Notes under the pieces: model-generated
The model's database searches: none
What the model was told of the DNA's origin: nothing
What the model saw: the letters and a program-made list of their open reading frames with translations, nothing else
Program-made: the position numbers and the translations under genes
NCBI RefSeq assembly: GCF_017591425.1
Contig: NW_024464918.1
Coordinates: 22,038,001-22,102,000, forward strand
Reading direction: 5' to 3'
Source: Ochotona curzoniae
Lineage: Eukaryota; Chordata; Mammalia; Lagomorpha; Ochotonidae
Length of the DNA: 64,000 nucleotides
Shown: positions 31,738-42,770 of the stretch, in pieces
How the letters are laid out: the number at the start of each line of letters is the position of its first letter
How positions within the stretch are numbered: the first letter of the stretch is position 1

Positions 31738-32389
31738 AAGGAATTCAGTCCTGCCAGAGAAATAGCCACAGAAGAGTGGGAAATGTGGACAGATGATGAT
31801 TTTAAATGTCATCCCATTATCCTAACAACATCTTTTTCCTGATAGCCATGGATGTTTTGCACCATCTGTAGAAAAAGCAAAAGAAATTTGGCAGGAGATT
31901 AACAAGAAGAGTGAGTAAACTGGCAAGGAAAGAAAACGGAGAAACTATTGACAGGATACAGCGAAAGAATTCAGAATCTGGAATAATGGTAGCTTGATCT
32001 GTGAATTTAGGTATAGGGACTAGGTTACTAAATTACACAAATTTAACTTGGGAGACAACATGCTCTTTTGTGAGTAGCATGAGAGAGCCATGAACCTTCT
32101 GAGGAACTACCTGTGAATTTCTAAAAATTAAGTATCATTTCTTAAGAAATTAGTGCATGGTGTTCTACCTGTAACTACTAAGGAAAAAACTAAGTTAAAC
32201 CTATAAATTTTATTAACTCAGTCAACATGATTCCAACTGGGCAATTAAATTAATGAAAATTCTGTTTTCTTGGAAGAATAATCTCAGTGTCAAGATGCTT
32301 AAACAACTTTCTAGGAGCTGTTACTTGTTTCCACAGTAAGCCTCAAAACTGAAAAGTTCCAAGACTTTCAAAGCTAAAAAATATAGAAG

Positions 32390-32492
32390 AAGGTTTTTTA
32401 GTTCCATGCCTCATTTTACAAATGAAGAAACTAAAGGGAAGGGAACTTACTCAAGATTGCAGGACAAACATTTTACATGTGGCATTAAGGTA
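32390..32492 (-). mobile_element. MIR fragment, antisense
   Basis: cctcattttacaaatgaaga, aactaaagggaagggaactt, actcaagattgcaggaca follow the antisense MIR core. Confidence 0.6.
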
Positions 32493-32774
32493 GATATTTA
32501 TTAAACTCTTACCTCATATTAAGTACTATGTAACTGAGCCAGTAAATAAATTCCAGGCTTCCAGACTCTTAGCTATGGGTTCCTGTGCTATATGTGCATC
32601 CAATTATTTAACAACAAAATAATTCAGCAAGAAGAAAAATTCAACTCATCTCACTATAACTGCCAGTATTAGAATCCTGAGCCAAAACCTAAAACTACTA
32701 AATCAGAAGGACTATAAAAACTGCATTTTAACAAACTTCTTAGGCAATTAAGAAAATGTTTGAAAAGCAGAGGA

Positions 32775-33180
32775 ACAGAAAAAAGAAGGAGATAGAGATG
32801 GAAAGATAGAGATCTTCCATTCATTGGTTCACTTCAATATTTATTCATTTGTTTGTTTTAAAGGCAGAATGCTAGGAGGTGACTGGGCAGGGGGAGATAA
32901 GGAGACAGGGAGGGAGAGAGATTGACTGATTTTCTACTCACTATTTTACTCCCCAAATGGCCACAACAACCAAGGCTGGGCTTGGTCAAAGCCAAGAGCT
33001 AGCAGCTAGACCTGCAGAAACTCCATCCTGGTACTTGGGCCATTGTGCTTGCTTCCCAGATGCACTAATGGGAAGAGCTGGTTTAGAAGTGGAGTACCTG
33101 GGACCCCAACTGGCACTCAGATACAGGATGCAGCAGCACAAATGGTAGCTTGACCCCTGCACCACAATTCCCAGCTCCCA
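32775..33180 (-). mobile_element. Two overlapping/nested old CSINE pieces, antisense
   Basis: A first partial antisense piece (gagatagagatggaaagata, gatcttccattcattggttc) stops at about 32835. A second antisense copy then starts with a fresh tail (tttgttttaaaggcagaatg) and runs through actccccaaatggccacaac, tacttgggccattgtgcttg and gtacctgggaccccaactgg to gcaccacaattcccagctcc. The second probably inserted into the first. Confidence 0.7.
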
Positions 33181-33244
33181 AGTCATCCTTGTTGACATGA
33201 AATGTAAGAAGCACGATGCACAGAGTGGACAGAAAGAGCAAGGG

Positions 33245-33490
33245 TTTATATTTTTTAATTTTAATTTTATTTTAACATTTATTACAATGGTGAGAGGGCT
33301 AGCAGACCCATGTTCCTCTGATTTGGTTCAAGAGGTTTGCAGTTTATGGGAAAGTAGGTGAGATAAATGTTTGTTCTCCCTCCTGTGTCTGGTGGAGGTA
33401 GGGTGTATCAGAGAACGCTGGTAGAGTGCTCTACTCCCTTTTGTCAGACTACATCAGTGCCAGGGAATGGTTTAGACTTTTTTTCATGAA
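33245..33490 (-). repeat. Possible divergent relative of the tandem-unit retroposon 3' module
   Basis: T-rich start, then gggaaagtaggtgagataaa, tctccctcctgtgtctggtg, gaggtagggtgtatca, loosely like the gggaaaagtgggtgtgatca ... cttcctg... ggaggagggacacaaggg order in copy B. Weak; it could be unrelated. Confidence 0.25.
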
Positions 33491-34640
33491 ATTTAGAAAG
33501 GCAAACAGTGATTACCAACCTAACATACTCTCAAAATTAGGAGAGAATTCAATCTTCTAGCTCAAAGATCTCAGAATCGTACCAACTGATTGAACATGGG
33601 TAGTTATGAACTGGAGTGTACCATTTACAAGCACTTTTTCATATAATGTCTCAATTGGTCAAAACAGAAATCTGTGAAGAATACCAGTGAAATTAACTTT
33701 TTTCCCAACCAAAAAGATTAGTTTACAGAGCTCAGGTGGTCTTCAGCAGGTCATACAACTAAGAGACCAAGCTAAGTTCTCTTTTACTATGCTAAAGTTT
33801 CTCTTCTGTCAAATAAAGGAGTATAATTTGTGAAAATTAAAATTCCCTTTATGAATAGTGAGACATGTCCTGGTTAGTGGATATCTATGTGGTTTAATTC
33901 ACTGTTGAGTAAACTCAACATTTCCTTTAAGGAAGCAGAGGAGAAATGAAGGCGAGCCCAGTGGACACAGGTATTGAAACATCTTTAAGAGAAAAAATTA
34001 TTTGATCGCCCAAATAATTTGTATGTACTTGTGTGGATCTTTTTTGCGCAGACACTTCTTTGAAGGTGTCTGGATGATGCCATGGGTCAACATGACACAC
34101 ACTCCTCTTTTGTGGGGACACTGCATCTGCATTCCTTCAGCAAGAAGGAACATGCTATTAGTATCTTACATTAAGTTTAGCACTTTCAGTTTTAAAAGCA
34201 GCCTCAAAGGGGTAGTTCATCATAGCATGGTTTATTCTTGGTTGCCATGTTCTTTTACTAGCTGTTGAAGCATCTGGGATCCAAATTTCAGTCCATCTCT
34301 ACCTACTCTGCTTCATTTGTGTTTCTATTTGGTCCCAATGTTATTCATCGGAACAATTCTCAGTCCCTTGAGTCTCTGGTTTTGCATTGCTTTGTCCCAA
34401 ATCTCCCTGTAGCCCATAGGCCAGCCCCAGAATGCAAGATGGAGCCCAACTCTTTGCTGGTAGAATTCTCTGCTGCCATGTACTTTATTGGCTCCCCGAT
34501 GTCCTCTTAACTACCCTCATAATGCTCAGCCTCCTCCCTGATAAATCACTTCCCTAAAATTTAGTTCCTAACTCCCCTGATGTTAATACCTTAATGACAA
34601 CAGCAATTATTTTGCTGTGCCTGGAGGCATGTTAAGATCT
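33491..34640. other. Non-coding interval, unassigned
   Basis: A moderately GC-balanced stretch at 33.93-34.53 kb has open frames of 64-88 codons in several directions and a small inverted motif (gacacttctttgaaggtgtc). No product recognised. Confidence 0.35.
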
Positions 34641-34644
34641 TTCT

Positions 34645-34778
34645 ATGAAATATTTTCTAGCATTGCTGTACACAAAAATAGTGTTGCTTTTCTTTAATAG
34701 GTAAGTGAATGAGACTCCAGGAGATTAAGAATATACTTAGATAGCCAATAAGTAGATTCGAACTCATGTATAATAAAC
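34645..34778 (-). mobile_element. MIR fragment, antisense
   Basis: tctttaataggtaagtgaat, gagactccaggagattaaga, aagtagattcgaactcatgt resemble the antisense MIR core (including the tRNA-like gattcgaac). Confidence 0.55.
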
Positions 34779-35069
34779 TTTAAAATTTGTGCCCTAAAAC
34801 AGTCATCTAGACAGGCTAGATTAATAGTCATCTGCTTTCACCATACCCTTATGATACATATTGCACTATGTTGGCTTAAAATGTCTAAGTGCACTATCTG
34901 CAGCTGAGTCCTTGCTTACCACTGACCGGTCCCAGTAGGAGGATGCAGTTCCATATTTCAGCCTCTCCCAGTTATTATATTCTGCTGAATTCTGCTCTGC
35001 CCAGAATTATCCCAAAATATGACTCATAATGTTTGGTCCATCCTAAACCCTGTGGGATTTACATCACAA

Positions 35070-35205
35070 TGATCTTAAATCCCACTCTCTAGGATGACTG
35101 AGACACAGATAATTACTTTGATTAGTCTGGGGTTAATATAGCTAGCCAATGGCAGAACTAGCACCGGAACCAGGTTTCCTGAACCAAATACTAAAGCACT
35201 ATACA
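35070..35205 (-). mobile_element. MIR fragment, antisense
   Basis: ggatgactgagacacagata, then gctagccaatggcagaacta, gcaccggaaccaggtttcct. Confidence 0.65.
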
Positions 35206-35265
35206 TTAAATTCCCCTGAACTGTTTTCCATCAAGGCAAAGGATATGGAAAGTGAACGTGCACAT

Positions 35266-35290
35266 ACAGTGCACACACACACACACACTC
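35266..35290. repeat. (CA)n microsatellite, short
   Basis: cacacacacacacacac with flanking acacata. Confidence 0.85.
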
Positions 35291-35369
35291 ACATGCAATT
35301 TCATCCCATGACTGTATTGAAGAACATATATATTCAATTCTATGTAACTGCTGGAGACTAAGATGTTGT

Positions 35370-36300
35370 CAGTATCCTCACTTACTCTGTACTGAATTAA
35401 GACTATATACTAGAACAGCAGCCTGTTTAGCCAAAGAGGCAGTCACATTTGATGATCCAGAGCCTACAACTCAGTGGACTGGTACATCACTAAATAATTG
35501 AAGAGAGGAAAAAAATTAAGTAACAGTGAAGTAAGATCCCTGGGTGGTACTGGACAGGAATAGGGAGGAAAGATTTTAATAGAATTGAAAAATTTCCTGC
35601 GGTAAAATAGGTTTTCCTCCAAAATTAGCTAGTGTTCCCAAACTGTTTTCTGTTGAGCCATTTCAATATTTGACATGTGCTCAGAGTACCAGAAACAATC
35701 AACACCTCTTGATAAGAACTCAGTAAATACACAGAGTTGTGATGAACCCTCAGAAATTTTAACAGAAAAATTATACCAGGACAAGAAGCATCCAGAGATC
35801 ATTCATTCTGTACCCTTGTGGGGAGGCCAATCTTCTTCTAATCAGCTCATGAAGGGGGTACAGAACACTTGATTTTATGGTTTCTGAGGGCCCTCTATCC
35901 TAACTCGTTCATTTTATGAATGATGTGACTACTACACAGAAATAATAAGGGACATGCCAAATGCTTCATGGCGAGTCACTTCAAAGTTGAGGCACACACA
36001 CTCAATGCATTAGGAGCTACGCAACTAAAGTTTCCTTGGTATAAACTCATTAAAATTATACAATAAATTGATCATTTATGAACTAGAACAAGTGAAATTA
36101 GGTTATAGGATAGTTTTGTGTTTCAGGAACTCTGAACCTTTTGAGTGAAGGTGATAGTGAAAAATCAATGCACCCCATTGGATGCAATTCTACTTTCAAT
36201 TTCTTTTGAGTGCAAAATAATAATTTAACTAATTAGCCAAATGTAGAACCAATTCTTAAAATAAAGGTAGGTTAGATGATAGCAATTTAAAAGCATTGTG
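35370..36300. other. Non-coding interval, no gene seen
   Basis: AT-rich. A MIR-like phrase near 35.90-36.00 kb (agggacatgccaaatgcttc) is too weak to claim. Confidence 0.4.
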
Positions 36301-36324
36301 TATGTTGAGATTATGGTCCTAAAC

Positions 36325-36455
36325 AGCGAAGTCCTGAATTATGAACCCAGAGGGGTCAGCTTAAATGCCAGCTCAGATCTGCCCAGTTCTGCAATCCAAA
36401 ATCAGTCAATCAGCCTTTCTAAGCTCCAGTTTTTCTGTGGATATGAAAGTTCTAA
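36325..36455 (+). mobile_element. MIR fragment, sense
   Basis: gaagtcctgaattatgaacc, atgccagctcagatctgccc, cagtcaatcagcctttctaa, gctccagtttttctgtggat follow the sense MIR order. Confidence 0.5.
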
Positions 36456-36569
36456 GAAGTCCCCAATCAGCTTTAGGATAAGATATTATTGTATTTTAAA
36501 ATACCTAATATTCTGGTTAATATATATTAGTTCATAATTACAGAAAACCCAGGTACTATACATGTTATA

Positions 36570-36670
36570 TGTGTGTATATAAATACATATTTATGTTCAT
36601 ATGTATATGTATGTATATATATATGCATAAATGTATGGATATGTACATACATATGTATATTTATATTTGA
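36570..36670. repeat. TATG/TATA-rich simple repeat
   Basis: gtgtgtatataaatacatat through tatgtatgtatatatatatg; irregular alternating repeat. Confidence 0.85.
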
Positions 36671-36784
36671 GGAAACTTCAGAAAATTCATGGAAATGCTC
36701 ATATAGAAATTTACACATGTATTTCAAAAAATTTGTCACCCAAATTAATTTGTCTTTAATTTTTCAAAGACTAATTTAAATAAA

Positions 36785-37016
36785 AAGCAAAGTGATAGAG
36801 AAACGAAAAGGAAAAAATCTTCTGTGTTGAATCACTTTTAAAATGTATGCATTATCTAGGACTGATCCAGGCCAAAGCCAGCAAGCTGGTCCTGCATGCA
36901 GATCTCCTGTGTGGACAGCAGGTCCAAGATGCATCAGCAGGAAGCTGGATCAGAAGCAGAGCAACCAAGAGTGGAGCTCACATTCTTAAATGGGATATAA
37001 ACGTTCCATGTGATGG
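36785..37016 (-). mobile_element. Old CSINE, antisense, first part (split by a younger SINE)
   Basis: agtgatagagaaacgaaaag, ggactgatccaggccaaagc, cagcaggaagctggatcaga, agcagagcaaccaagagtgg. It resumes at 37345 after the inserted copy (atggcttaacttgctatgcc, atgatgctggct). Confidence 0.75.
37003..37016 (+). repeat. Target-site duplication, left copy
   Basis: gttccatgtgatgg; exact match at 37345-37358. Confidence 0.92.
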
Positions 37017-37344
37017 GGCCAGTGTGGTAGCTTAGTGACTAAGGTCCTTGCCTTGTACACATGGGGACCCCAGACGGGTGCCGGTTCTAGTACTGGTGGC
37101 CCTGCTTCCCATCAAGCGCCCTGCCTATGGCCTGGGAAGATAGCTGAGGATGACCCAAAACCTTAGGACCCTGCACCTGCATGGGAAACCAGGAAGAGGT
37201 TCCAGGCTCCTGACTATAGATCAACTCAGCTCCAGTCATTGCGGCCACTTGGGGAGTGAATCAACGGACAGAAGAGCTCTGTCTCTCTTCCTCTCTGAAT
37301 ATCTGACTTATCAATAAAAATAAATGAAAAAAATATTTTTAAAT
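37017..37344 (+). mobile_element. CSINE, sense, pika-type, inserted in an older CSINE
   Basis: ggccagtgtggtagcttagt head, ggtccttgccttgtacac, ccctgcctatggcctgggaa, ggaaaccaggaagaggttcc, agtcattgcggccacttggg, then the tail atcaataaaaataaatg. A perfect 14-bp target-site duplication taken from the older SINE bounds it. Confidence 0.94.
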
Positions 37345-37392
37345 GTTCCATGTGATGGCTTAACTTGCTATGCCATGATGCTGGCTGCTAAA
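37345..37392 (-). mobile_element. Old CSINE, antisense, second part
   Basis: The antisense head of the split older SINE: gatggcttaacttgctatgc and catgatgctggctgct, including the second target-site copy. Confidence 0.7.
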
Positions 37393-37918
37393 TTTATGTT
37401 TTGGCTTCATTTCCTATGAAATTTTTGAAGTATCATTGTATTATTGCTTTGGTTCACTGCACTTAGTGAAATTCAACTGTATTCTTTTACAGAAATTCTT
37501 GCATAGGGTGTGCCAGGCCTGCCCTAATTTTACTTGCTAAGAACAGTCATTTCCTTTGTCTTCTTCATACATGCATCTGCCAGTGTTCACACACTTCTCA
37601 AGGGTACAGTAGCTAATGTTTTGTATTCTGTTTTGTGACTTAATTTTACGAACTTTATTTAAAACATACATTTTTTTTCATTTTTGTGTGATTTTTTTTC
37701 TGAAACCACCAGACTTTTCTAACTTTAAAAATGCACATTTTCCCTTACAAGATTCAAGTACCATCTCTGAATATAAAACCTGTAAACTAGAAGTATTTAA
37801 ACAGAGAATGCGGTCATTTTACTGAGTTTTTAATTTACAGATAAGCCAGGAGCCTGCAGCTATAATACTTTGGATGTATACAATGTCTAGTGTAAATTAG
37901 GGTTCAGAAATGGAAGAA
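37393..37918. other. AT-rich non-coding interval
   Basis: No gene or repeat recognised. Confidence 0.45.
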
Positions 37919-38235
37919 GAGCTGGCTCTGTGGCTCAACAGGCTAATCCTCTACCTTCAAGTGCCAGCATCCCATATGGATGCCAGTTCATATCCCAGTT
38001 ACTCTCTACTTTTGATCCAGCTCCCTGTTTATGGTCTGCTAAAGCAGCAAGAATGTTAGAATATCTTGAGACCCTGCACCCACACAGGGGACCTGCAAGA
38101 AGCTCCTGGCTCCTGGCTTCAAATTGACTCACCCTCGGTCATTGTGGCCATTTGGGGAGTGAATCAGGAACTGGAAAACCTTCTCTGCCTCTCGTTCTCT
38201 GTTTGTCTGTCTTTGCGATAAAAACAAATAGTTTA
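37919..38235 (+). mobile_element. CSINE, sense, older lagomorph-wide type
   Basis: Head agctggctctgtggctcaac with aggctaatcctctaccttca, closer to the rabbit-like head than to the young pika type. Then catcccatatggatgccagt, gacctgcaagaagctcctgg, tcattgtggccatttgggga and a cgataaaaacaaatag tail. Confidence 0.88.
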
Positions 38236-38239
38236 TACA

Positions 38240-38262
38240 GACACACACATACACACACAAAG
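38240..38262. repeat. (CA)n microsatellite, short
   Basis: acacacacatacacacacaa, grown from the SINE tail. Confidence 0.85.
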
Positions 38263-38710
38263 ACAATTTAAAATCCTGTCCTGGGATCAGCCTTGTGTTG
38301 GATAAGAAAAAAAGGGATGGAGGAAACAACATTTAACAACATTTTCATGCTGAAATACTACTGGCACTGAAAGTAGATAGAGAATTACTACCTAGAAATC
38401 TGTGGCAAAGATCCAATTCTGGAGGATGAGGAAGGGAAAGCAAGTGGATGCATAGAATCATGCCGTGTAAGTCTTTCCTTACCTAACCAAATCACCTCTT
38501 TTATGCAAAAAAAATGTATCTTTTTACTTCTAGAACATATCATTTGCCATATCTAATTTGATACAATTACACTGCTAGGGAAGCAAATGCTTGAGTTCCT
38601 TTTCTCATTTTATAACCACGTATCTACTTTGGTGAGATTAAATATTTTGCTTTGGTTTCCCTGAATAGGAACTGCCTAAGTCCAGATAGAGTTAAGAATT
38701 CTTTTTTCTA
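38263..38710. other. Non-coding interval, no gene seen
   Basis: About 450 bp, nothing recognised. Confidence 0.45.
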
Positions 38711-39043
38711 GGACCCCATGCAATAGCATATTGGCTAAACTCCTTGCCTTGTAGGCACTGGGATCCGTATGGGTACCAGTTCATGTTTCAGAAGCCACAC
38801 TTTCCTTCTAGCTCCCGTCTTACAGCCTGGGAAAGCAGTAGTTGATCCAAAGCCTTGGGACCCTGCATCCACATGGAAGACCTGAAGGAAGTTCCTGGCC
38901 CTGGGTTTTGGATCGCACAGCTCTGGCCATTTGGCCACTGGAGAATGTATCAGAGGAAGAAAGATCTTTCTCTCTGTATCTCCTACTCTCTGTAGATCTA
39001 CCTGCCTTTCCAATAAAAATACATCATTTAAAAAGAAAAAAAA
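38711..39043 (+). mobile_element. CSINE, sense, pika-type
   Basis: ggaccccatgcaatagcata head, ctccttgccttgtaggcact, cagcctgggaaagcagtagt, ccaaagccttgggaccctgc, ctctgtagatctacctgcct and a tail from caataaaaatacatc. Confidence 0.92.
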
Positions 39044-39239
39044 TTCTAGAGTATTAATTCTTATTTTCCAGAACAGTCTCAACCATTTCATTTCTTTTTA
39101 ATGTTTTTTAAGAGTTATATTCCATAAGTATAAAGTTGTTTATTCATTTATTTAGCCTTCGAAAAACATCCAGGATGTTTATTCTTCAACATCTTATAAA
39201 ATTTCAGGGACCCTTTTATAAAGAACTTCTATGTTAACA

Positions 39240-39510
39240 TGGCCTGACTTCAAGAAATGTGTCACAATTACAGGGGCTTAATCAACCAGGGATTTATTTA
39301 CCCTCTGTAACAGGAAGTACAGAGGTGGAGCCGGCCTCAAGACCAGGTGACTCAGTGGTAGGGTTTGCATCAGCCTCAGGCTGATGGCCAAATAGCTAAA
39401 GCATTTCCAGGCATCAGGTTATAGCAGGAAAAAAAAAACCAACTCTTCAGGGACAGCTGTAGAAGGGAGGAACATATCATGACAGATGGCCCATTGAACT
39501 CTATTGAGCT
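39240..39510. repeat. Ancient dispersed mammalian repeat (unnamed)
   Basis: Pattern acaggggcttaatcaaccag, ggatttatttaccctctgta, acaggaagtacagaggtgga, then ctgatggccaaatagctaaa and catttccaggcatcaggtta. This recalls a widely shared old mammalian repeat (gaagtctggaggtaggcag... gatggctgctgcagctccaggcatcac). I cannot name the family with confidence. Confidence 0.35.
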
Positions 39511-40896
39511 AATCAGGTAATTCCTGAGCTAAGGAAACAGAATTTTCCTTACATCAGTCAGAACAACGTTGAAGCTTCAGTTGAGGAGTAAATATACAGA
39601 AAAGATGAATAGAGAATAAAACTAACCTTCTTTTAGAAGAATGGGATACATGCTGAATAGGAAAATAACAGGGTTCACTAGAAGTCAACATAGGGCATAA
39701 ATGATATAAGGACAGAACTATAGGAAAGAATTTTCAAATGAATATTCTAAAATTAAATGATACAATTTTCTTTATAAATTCCTTTAAAGTGGGAACCAGC
39801 ATTTGATACTTAATGAAAATGTATTATCATCATAGTTTATTGATTTGATAGAGAATAATCATTTGTAAAAGATGAAAGAATACAGTGTATTTTTAGTAAT
39901 TCATTCACAAAGTTTGTTAGTCCACTTCGTAAATATCCACTGGGCAAGTACTACAAACTTGGTTGATTTCGAAGTATTGGGTATGCCAAGTTAAATGAAT
40001 ATTTATATGTCAGCAGATGGAAGAAACAGATAGGTAAGTTATTTCAACATAACATAATTCATCCTTTATTCTATATAATAGTATGCAAATACATGCACAC
40101 TTTCATCCTCGCAATACCTGAATAGAGAATACTATTGAACCAGCTACATATACAGACCTCAAATTCCAGTAGAACATGGAATCAAATGAAGACATGATAG
40201 GCATGGCTAGTTTCCCAGGTGCAGCTGTAAAGATCAGCAGGACTGATAGCTAACTACAAGTTATTTATGATATGACAGACCAAGTTTATAAAGAATATCT
40301 TAGGAGTTAAAAATGAGACCTGAAACTTTGCTAGTTAATAATAAGTTGGACAATATATATTGCTGCACTACTGTTCATAGCAATCATTTGACTCGGGTAA
40401 AAAAAAAATGTGTTGGGAGTAAGGGGAATAAAAGGAACAAAGGAAGAGAAAAAATTCAGCTTTGAATTATTCTAACCAAACCATCATCTGCATAACACAT
40501 TGTAATTTTCATCTATTCCAATTTATTTCACTTATGTGAGTGATTCTGAATAGGGAATTTGTTATTGTGCACTACTCCATAGCATAAGCAGCAGGTGCTT
40601 TTATCTCCTCAGAATTCGGACACCGCTATCTAATCTAGGACATAATGCACGGTCAAAAAGGGTAAGGTAGTGGCAGAGCAGGACATACTTGCTTCCAGTG
40701 TAACGCTCTTACTAACACACAGGCCTAGAAAGGGAGGAGGACTTTGATCATAACAGGTAGGCAGAGAAATACCTGGGGTTGGCGATAGTAGAGGAAGATT
40801 GAAAAATTAAATTTACATTTATGAAAGTGTTTTCCCTATCATTTCTTCTCACTTCCTCCTCTGAAAATTAAGTTGTGCAGCATTTTCAAACTTGGT
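39511..40896. other. AT-rich non-coding interval
   Basis: About 1.4 kb, no gene recognised. Phrases near 39.93-40.05 kb suggest an old dispersed repeat too decayed to assign. Confidence 0.45.
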
Positions 40897-40915
40897 AAAG
40901 AAACACAAAAGACCA
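40897..40915 (+). repeat. Target-site duplication, left copy (19 bp)
   Basis: aaagaaacacaaaagacca; exact at 41233-41251. Confidence 0.97.
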
Positions 40916-41232
40916 GGGCCCAGCGGGATAGCGTAGTGGTTAAAGTCCTTGCCTTGCATGCGCTGGGATTCTACATGGGCACCAGTTCTAATCCTGGCTG
41001 CTCCACTTCCCAGCCAGCTTCCTGCTTGTGGCCTAGGAAAGCAGTTGAGGATGGCCAAAAGCCTTGGGATTCTGTACCCACATGGGAGAACCCCAAGAGC
41101 TCTTGGCTCCTGGCTTCGGATTGGCTCAGCTCCAGCCATCGCAGCCACTTGGGGAGTGACCCATTGAACAGAAAATCTTCCTCTCTGTCTCTCCTCTGCC
41201 TTTCTAATAAAAATAAACTTAAAAATCTTAAA
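40916..41232 (+). mobile_element. CSINE, sense, young pika-type
   Basis: Full-length copy: gggcccagcgggatagcgta head, aaagtccttgccttgcatgc, agcttcctgcttgtggccta, ggattggctcagctccagcc, atcgcagccacttggggagt, and an A-rich tail. The perfect 19-bp duplication makes this the best-bounded SINE here and argues for recent insertion. Confidence 0.97.
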
Positions 41233-41251
41233 AAAGAAACACAAAAGACCA
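41233..41251 (+). repeat. Target-site duplication, right copy (19 bp)
   Basis: aaagaaacacaaaagacca. Confidence 0.97.
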
Positions 41252-41635
41252 AAGGAGTGACGTTTCCAAAAGCACACACCTTCAAGGAGTAGAATTAGGA
41301 TACCAGCTCAAGAGGGCAGGTTGAGGCTGCCCCTGGCCTTGTCCCTGCGTTCTTTCAACCCCTTCCTCAACATCGCTGATGGCTGATCTTCCTGCAGAAA
41401 GCTCTGATGAGGTCATTATGAGACTCCACATATTTTTAAAGTATCTCTGGAACTTTGACTCCAGCTATTACTGATTTCTGCTGTGCTAGATCCAATTCCT
41501 ACCAGCCTTTGAGAAATAACTGTTAAATATGCATAATTTTTGCCAAGTTAGTTGATAAGGAGTTTGCTCATGGTGAAACTATTTTCACCAAAGAAATGAG
41601 CAAAATTATAAACAAAGACTTTATTATTTTAGAAG
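41252..41635. other. Non-coding interval, possible L2 traces
   Basis: cttcctcaacatcgctgatg and cagaaagctctgatgaggtc loosely resemble L2 phrases. No gene. Confidence 0.3.
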
Positions 41636-41639
41636 TTCT

Positions 41640-42080
41640 GTCAGCACACCACTTATGCATACCTTATGCCATTTACCTAAATCCTCACTTTTCATTCAAG
41701 CTGAATCACCTTCTCTCCCTGAAAAAGGCATGCTATTCCTTTGTGCCAGAACACTGTTTACCTCTCCTGTTTACTGCTCCAAGGAGATTTTTTTTTCCAA
41801 GTTGCAGTTTTTGTACTATTTTCTTCCCAACATTCACTGACCTTTAACCTTCCTCCCAGAAAAGTTGAGATATTCCATATCTGCCACCACATTACACACC
41901 TTATTTCCCATTCCTGAGACAGTAACACTATTTATTGCCCTACTTCTTGTCATCTTATGTTTCTGGGTTACAAGCTACATGAGTGCAGGAACTCCATCTT
42001 CCTCTCTATTTTAAGCCTCGCTTTCTGTTTTTGACAACTAGAAAAATGCAGTGTTTGGCAAAGGAGTAAATTATTAGAAT
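41640..42080 (+). mobile_element. L2-like LINE 3' end, sense
   Basis: Pyrimidine-rich run, then ttatttcccattcctgagac, ggttacaagctacatgagtg, caggaactccatcttcctct, and gcagtgtttggcaaagg. This is the L2 3'-UTR order (gtaagctccttgagggcagg... cagtgcctggcac). Confidence 0.5.
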
Positions 42081-42509
42081 TAAGATCTCGGGAAAGGGAA
42101 AATGTCTGAAAATGGGATCCATAATCTCTTTTGATCCAGAGGTAGATCATCAGAAATTGAGTAACTCATATGAAACTGGAAACTAACTTAAAGTTAAAAG
42201 AATAAAGTTAAAATCAGGATCTTGAAAGAATTATCTCAGTTTATTTCTAGTTCCAGGTCAAGTATGGCAAACAACTTGTCCACGTAACACTACTTCCCCT
42301 TGCAAGGGTCATGAGAAACTTCCTATTGATTTCTGCACTTCTATCCATGGAACCCAGGAGGTTTGTAGGCCAAGCCCGCTGTCATCAATCAAAGTTGGCA
42401 TTTGAATTGGAACTCATTTGCCTATCTAGACAAAGTCATACATGATGACTGCTATCTTCCTCCCAGAAACTTTTCTGCCCTAGTTTTCATGGGCAGAACT
42501 TTTCTGTTC

Positions 42510-42519
42510 TGCTGGATCC
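42510..42519 (+). repeat. Target-site duplication, left copy (1 mismatch)
   Basis: tgctggatcc, paired with tgctagatcc at 42761-42770. Confidence 0.75.
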
Positions 42520-42760
42520 TTTTTTTTTTTTTAAGATTTACTTTATTTTCATGAGAAAATCAGATATATAGAGAGGAGAAGCAGAGAGGAAGTGGGTGCA
42601 GGGTCCCAAGGCTTTGGGTTGTCCTCTACTGCTTTCCCAGGTCACAAGCAGGGAGCTGGATGGGAAGCGGGGCTGCAGGGATTAGAACTGGCACCCATAT
42701 GGTATCCTGGGTGTGCAAAGCAAGGATTTAACCAGTAGGCTAGGCTACAGTGTTGGGCCA
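42520..42760 (-). mobile_element. CSINE, antisense, internally deleted
   Basis: A poly(T) start of about 13, gaaaatcagatatatagaga, then a jump from gcagagaggaag straight to tgggtgcagggtcccaaggc, so about 90 bp of the usual body (the gatcttccatcc to ggtctcccac region) is missing. It continues gggaagcggggctgcaggga, ggcacccatatggtatcctg and the head caatgttgggcca-like end. Bounded by a 10-bp duplication with one mismatch. Confidence 0.92.
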
Positions 42761-42770
42761 TGCTAGATCC
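42761..42770 (+). repeat. Target-site duplication, right copy
   Basis: tgctagatcc. Confidence 0.75.

Noticed and set aside
31603..31812. Histidine/threonine-rich frame
   Set aside because: Translation of the (TG)23 microsatellite.
34040..34075. Small inverted motif gacacttctttgaaggtgtc as a possible regulatory hairpin
   Set aside because: Too short and isolated to distinguish from chance.
40849..41292. Open frames of 139-142 codons on both strands
   Set aside because: Fully explained by the sense CSINE at 40916-41232.
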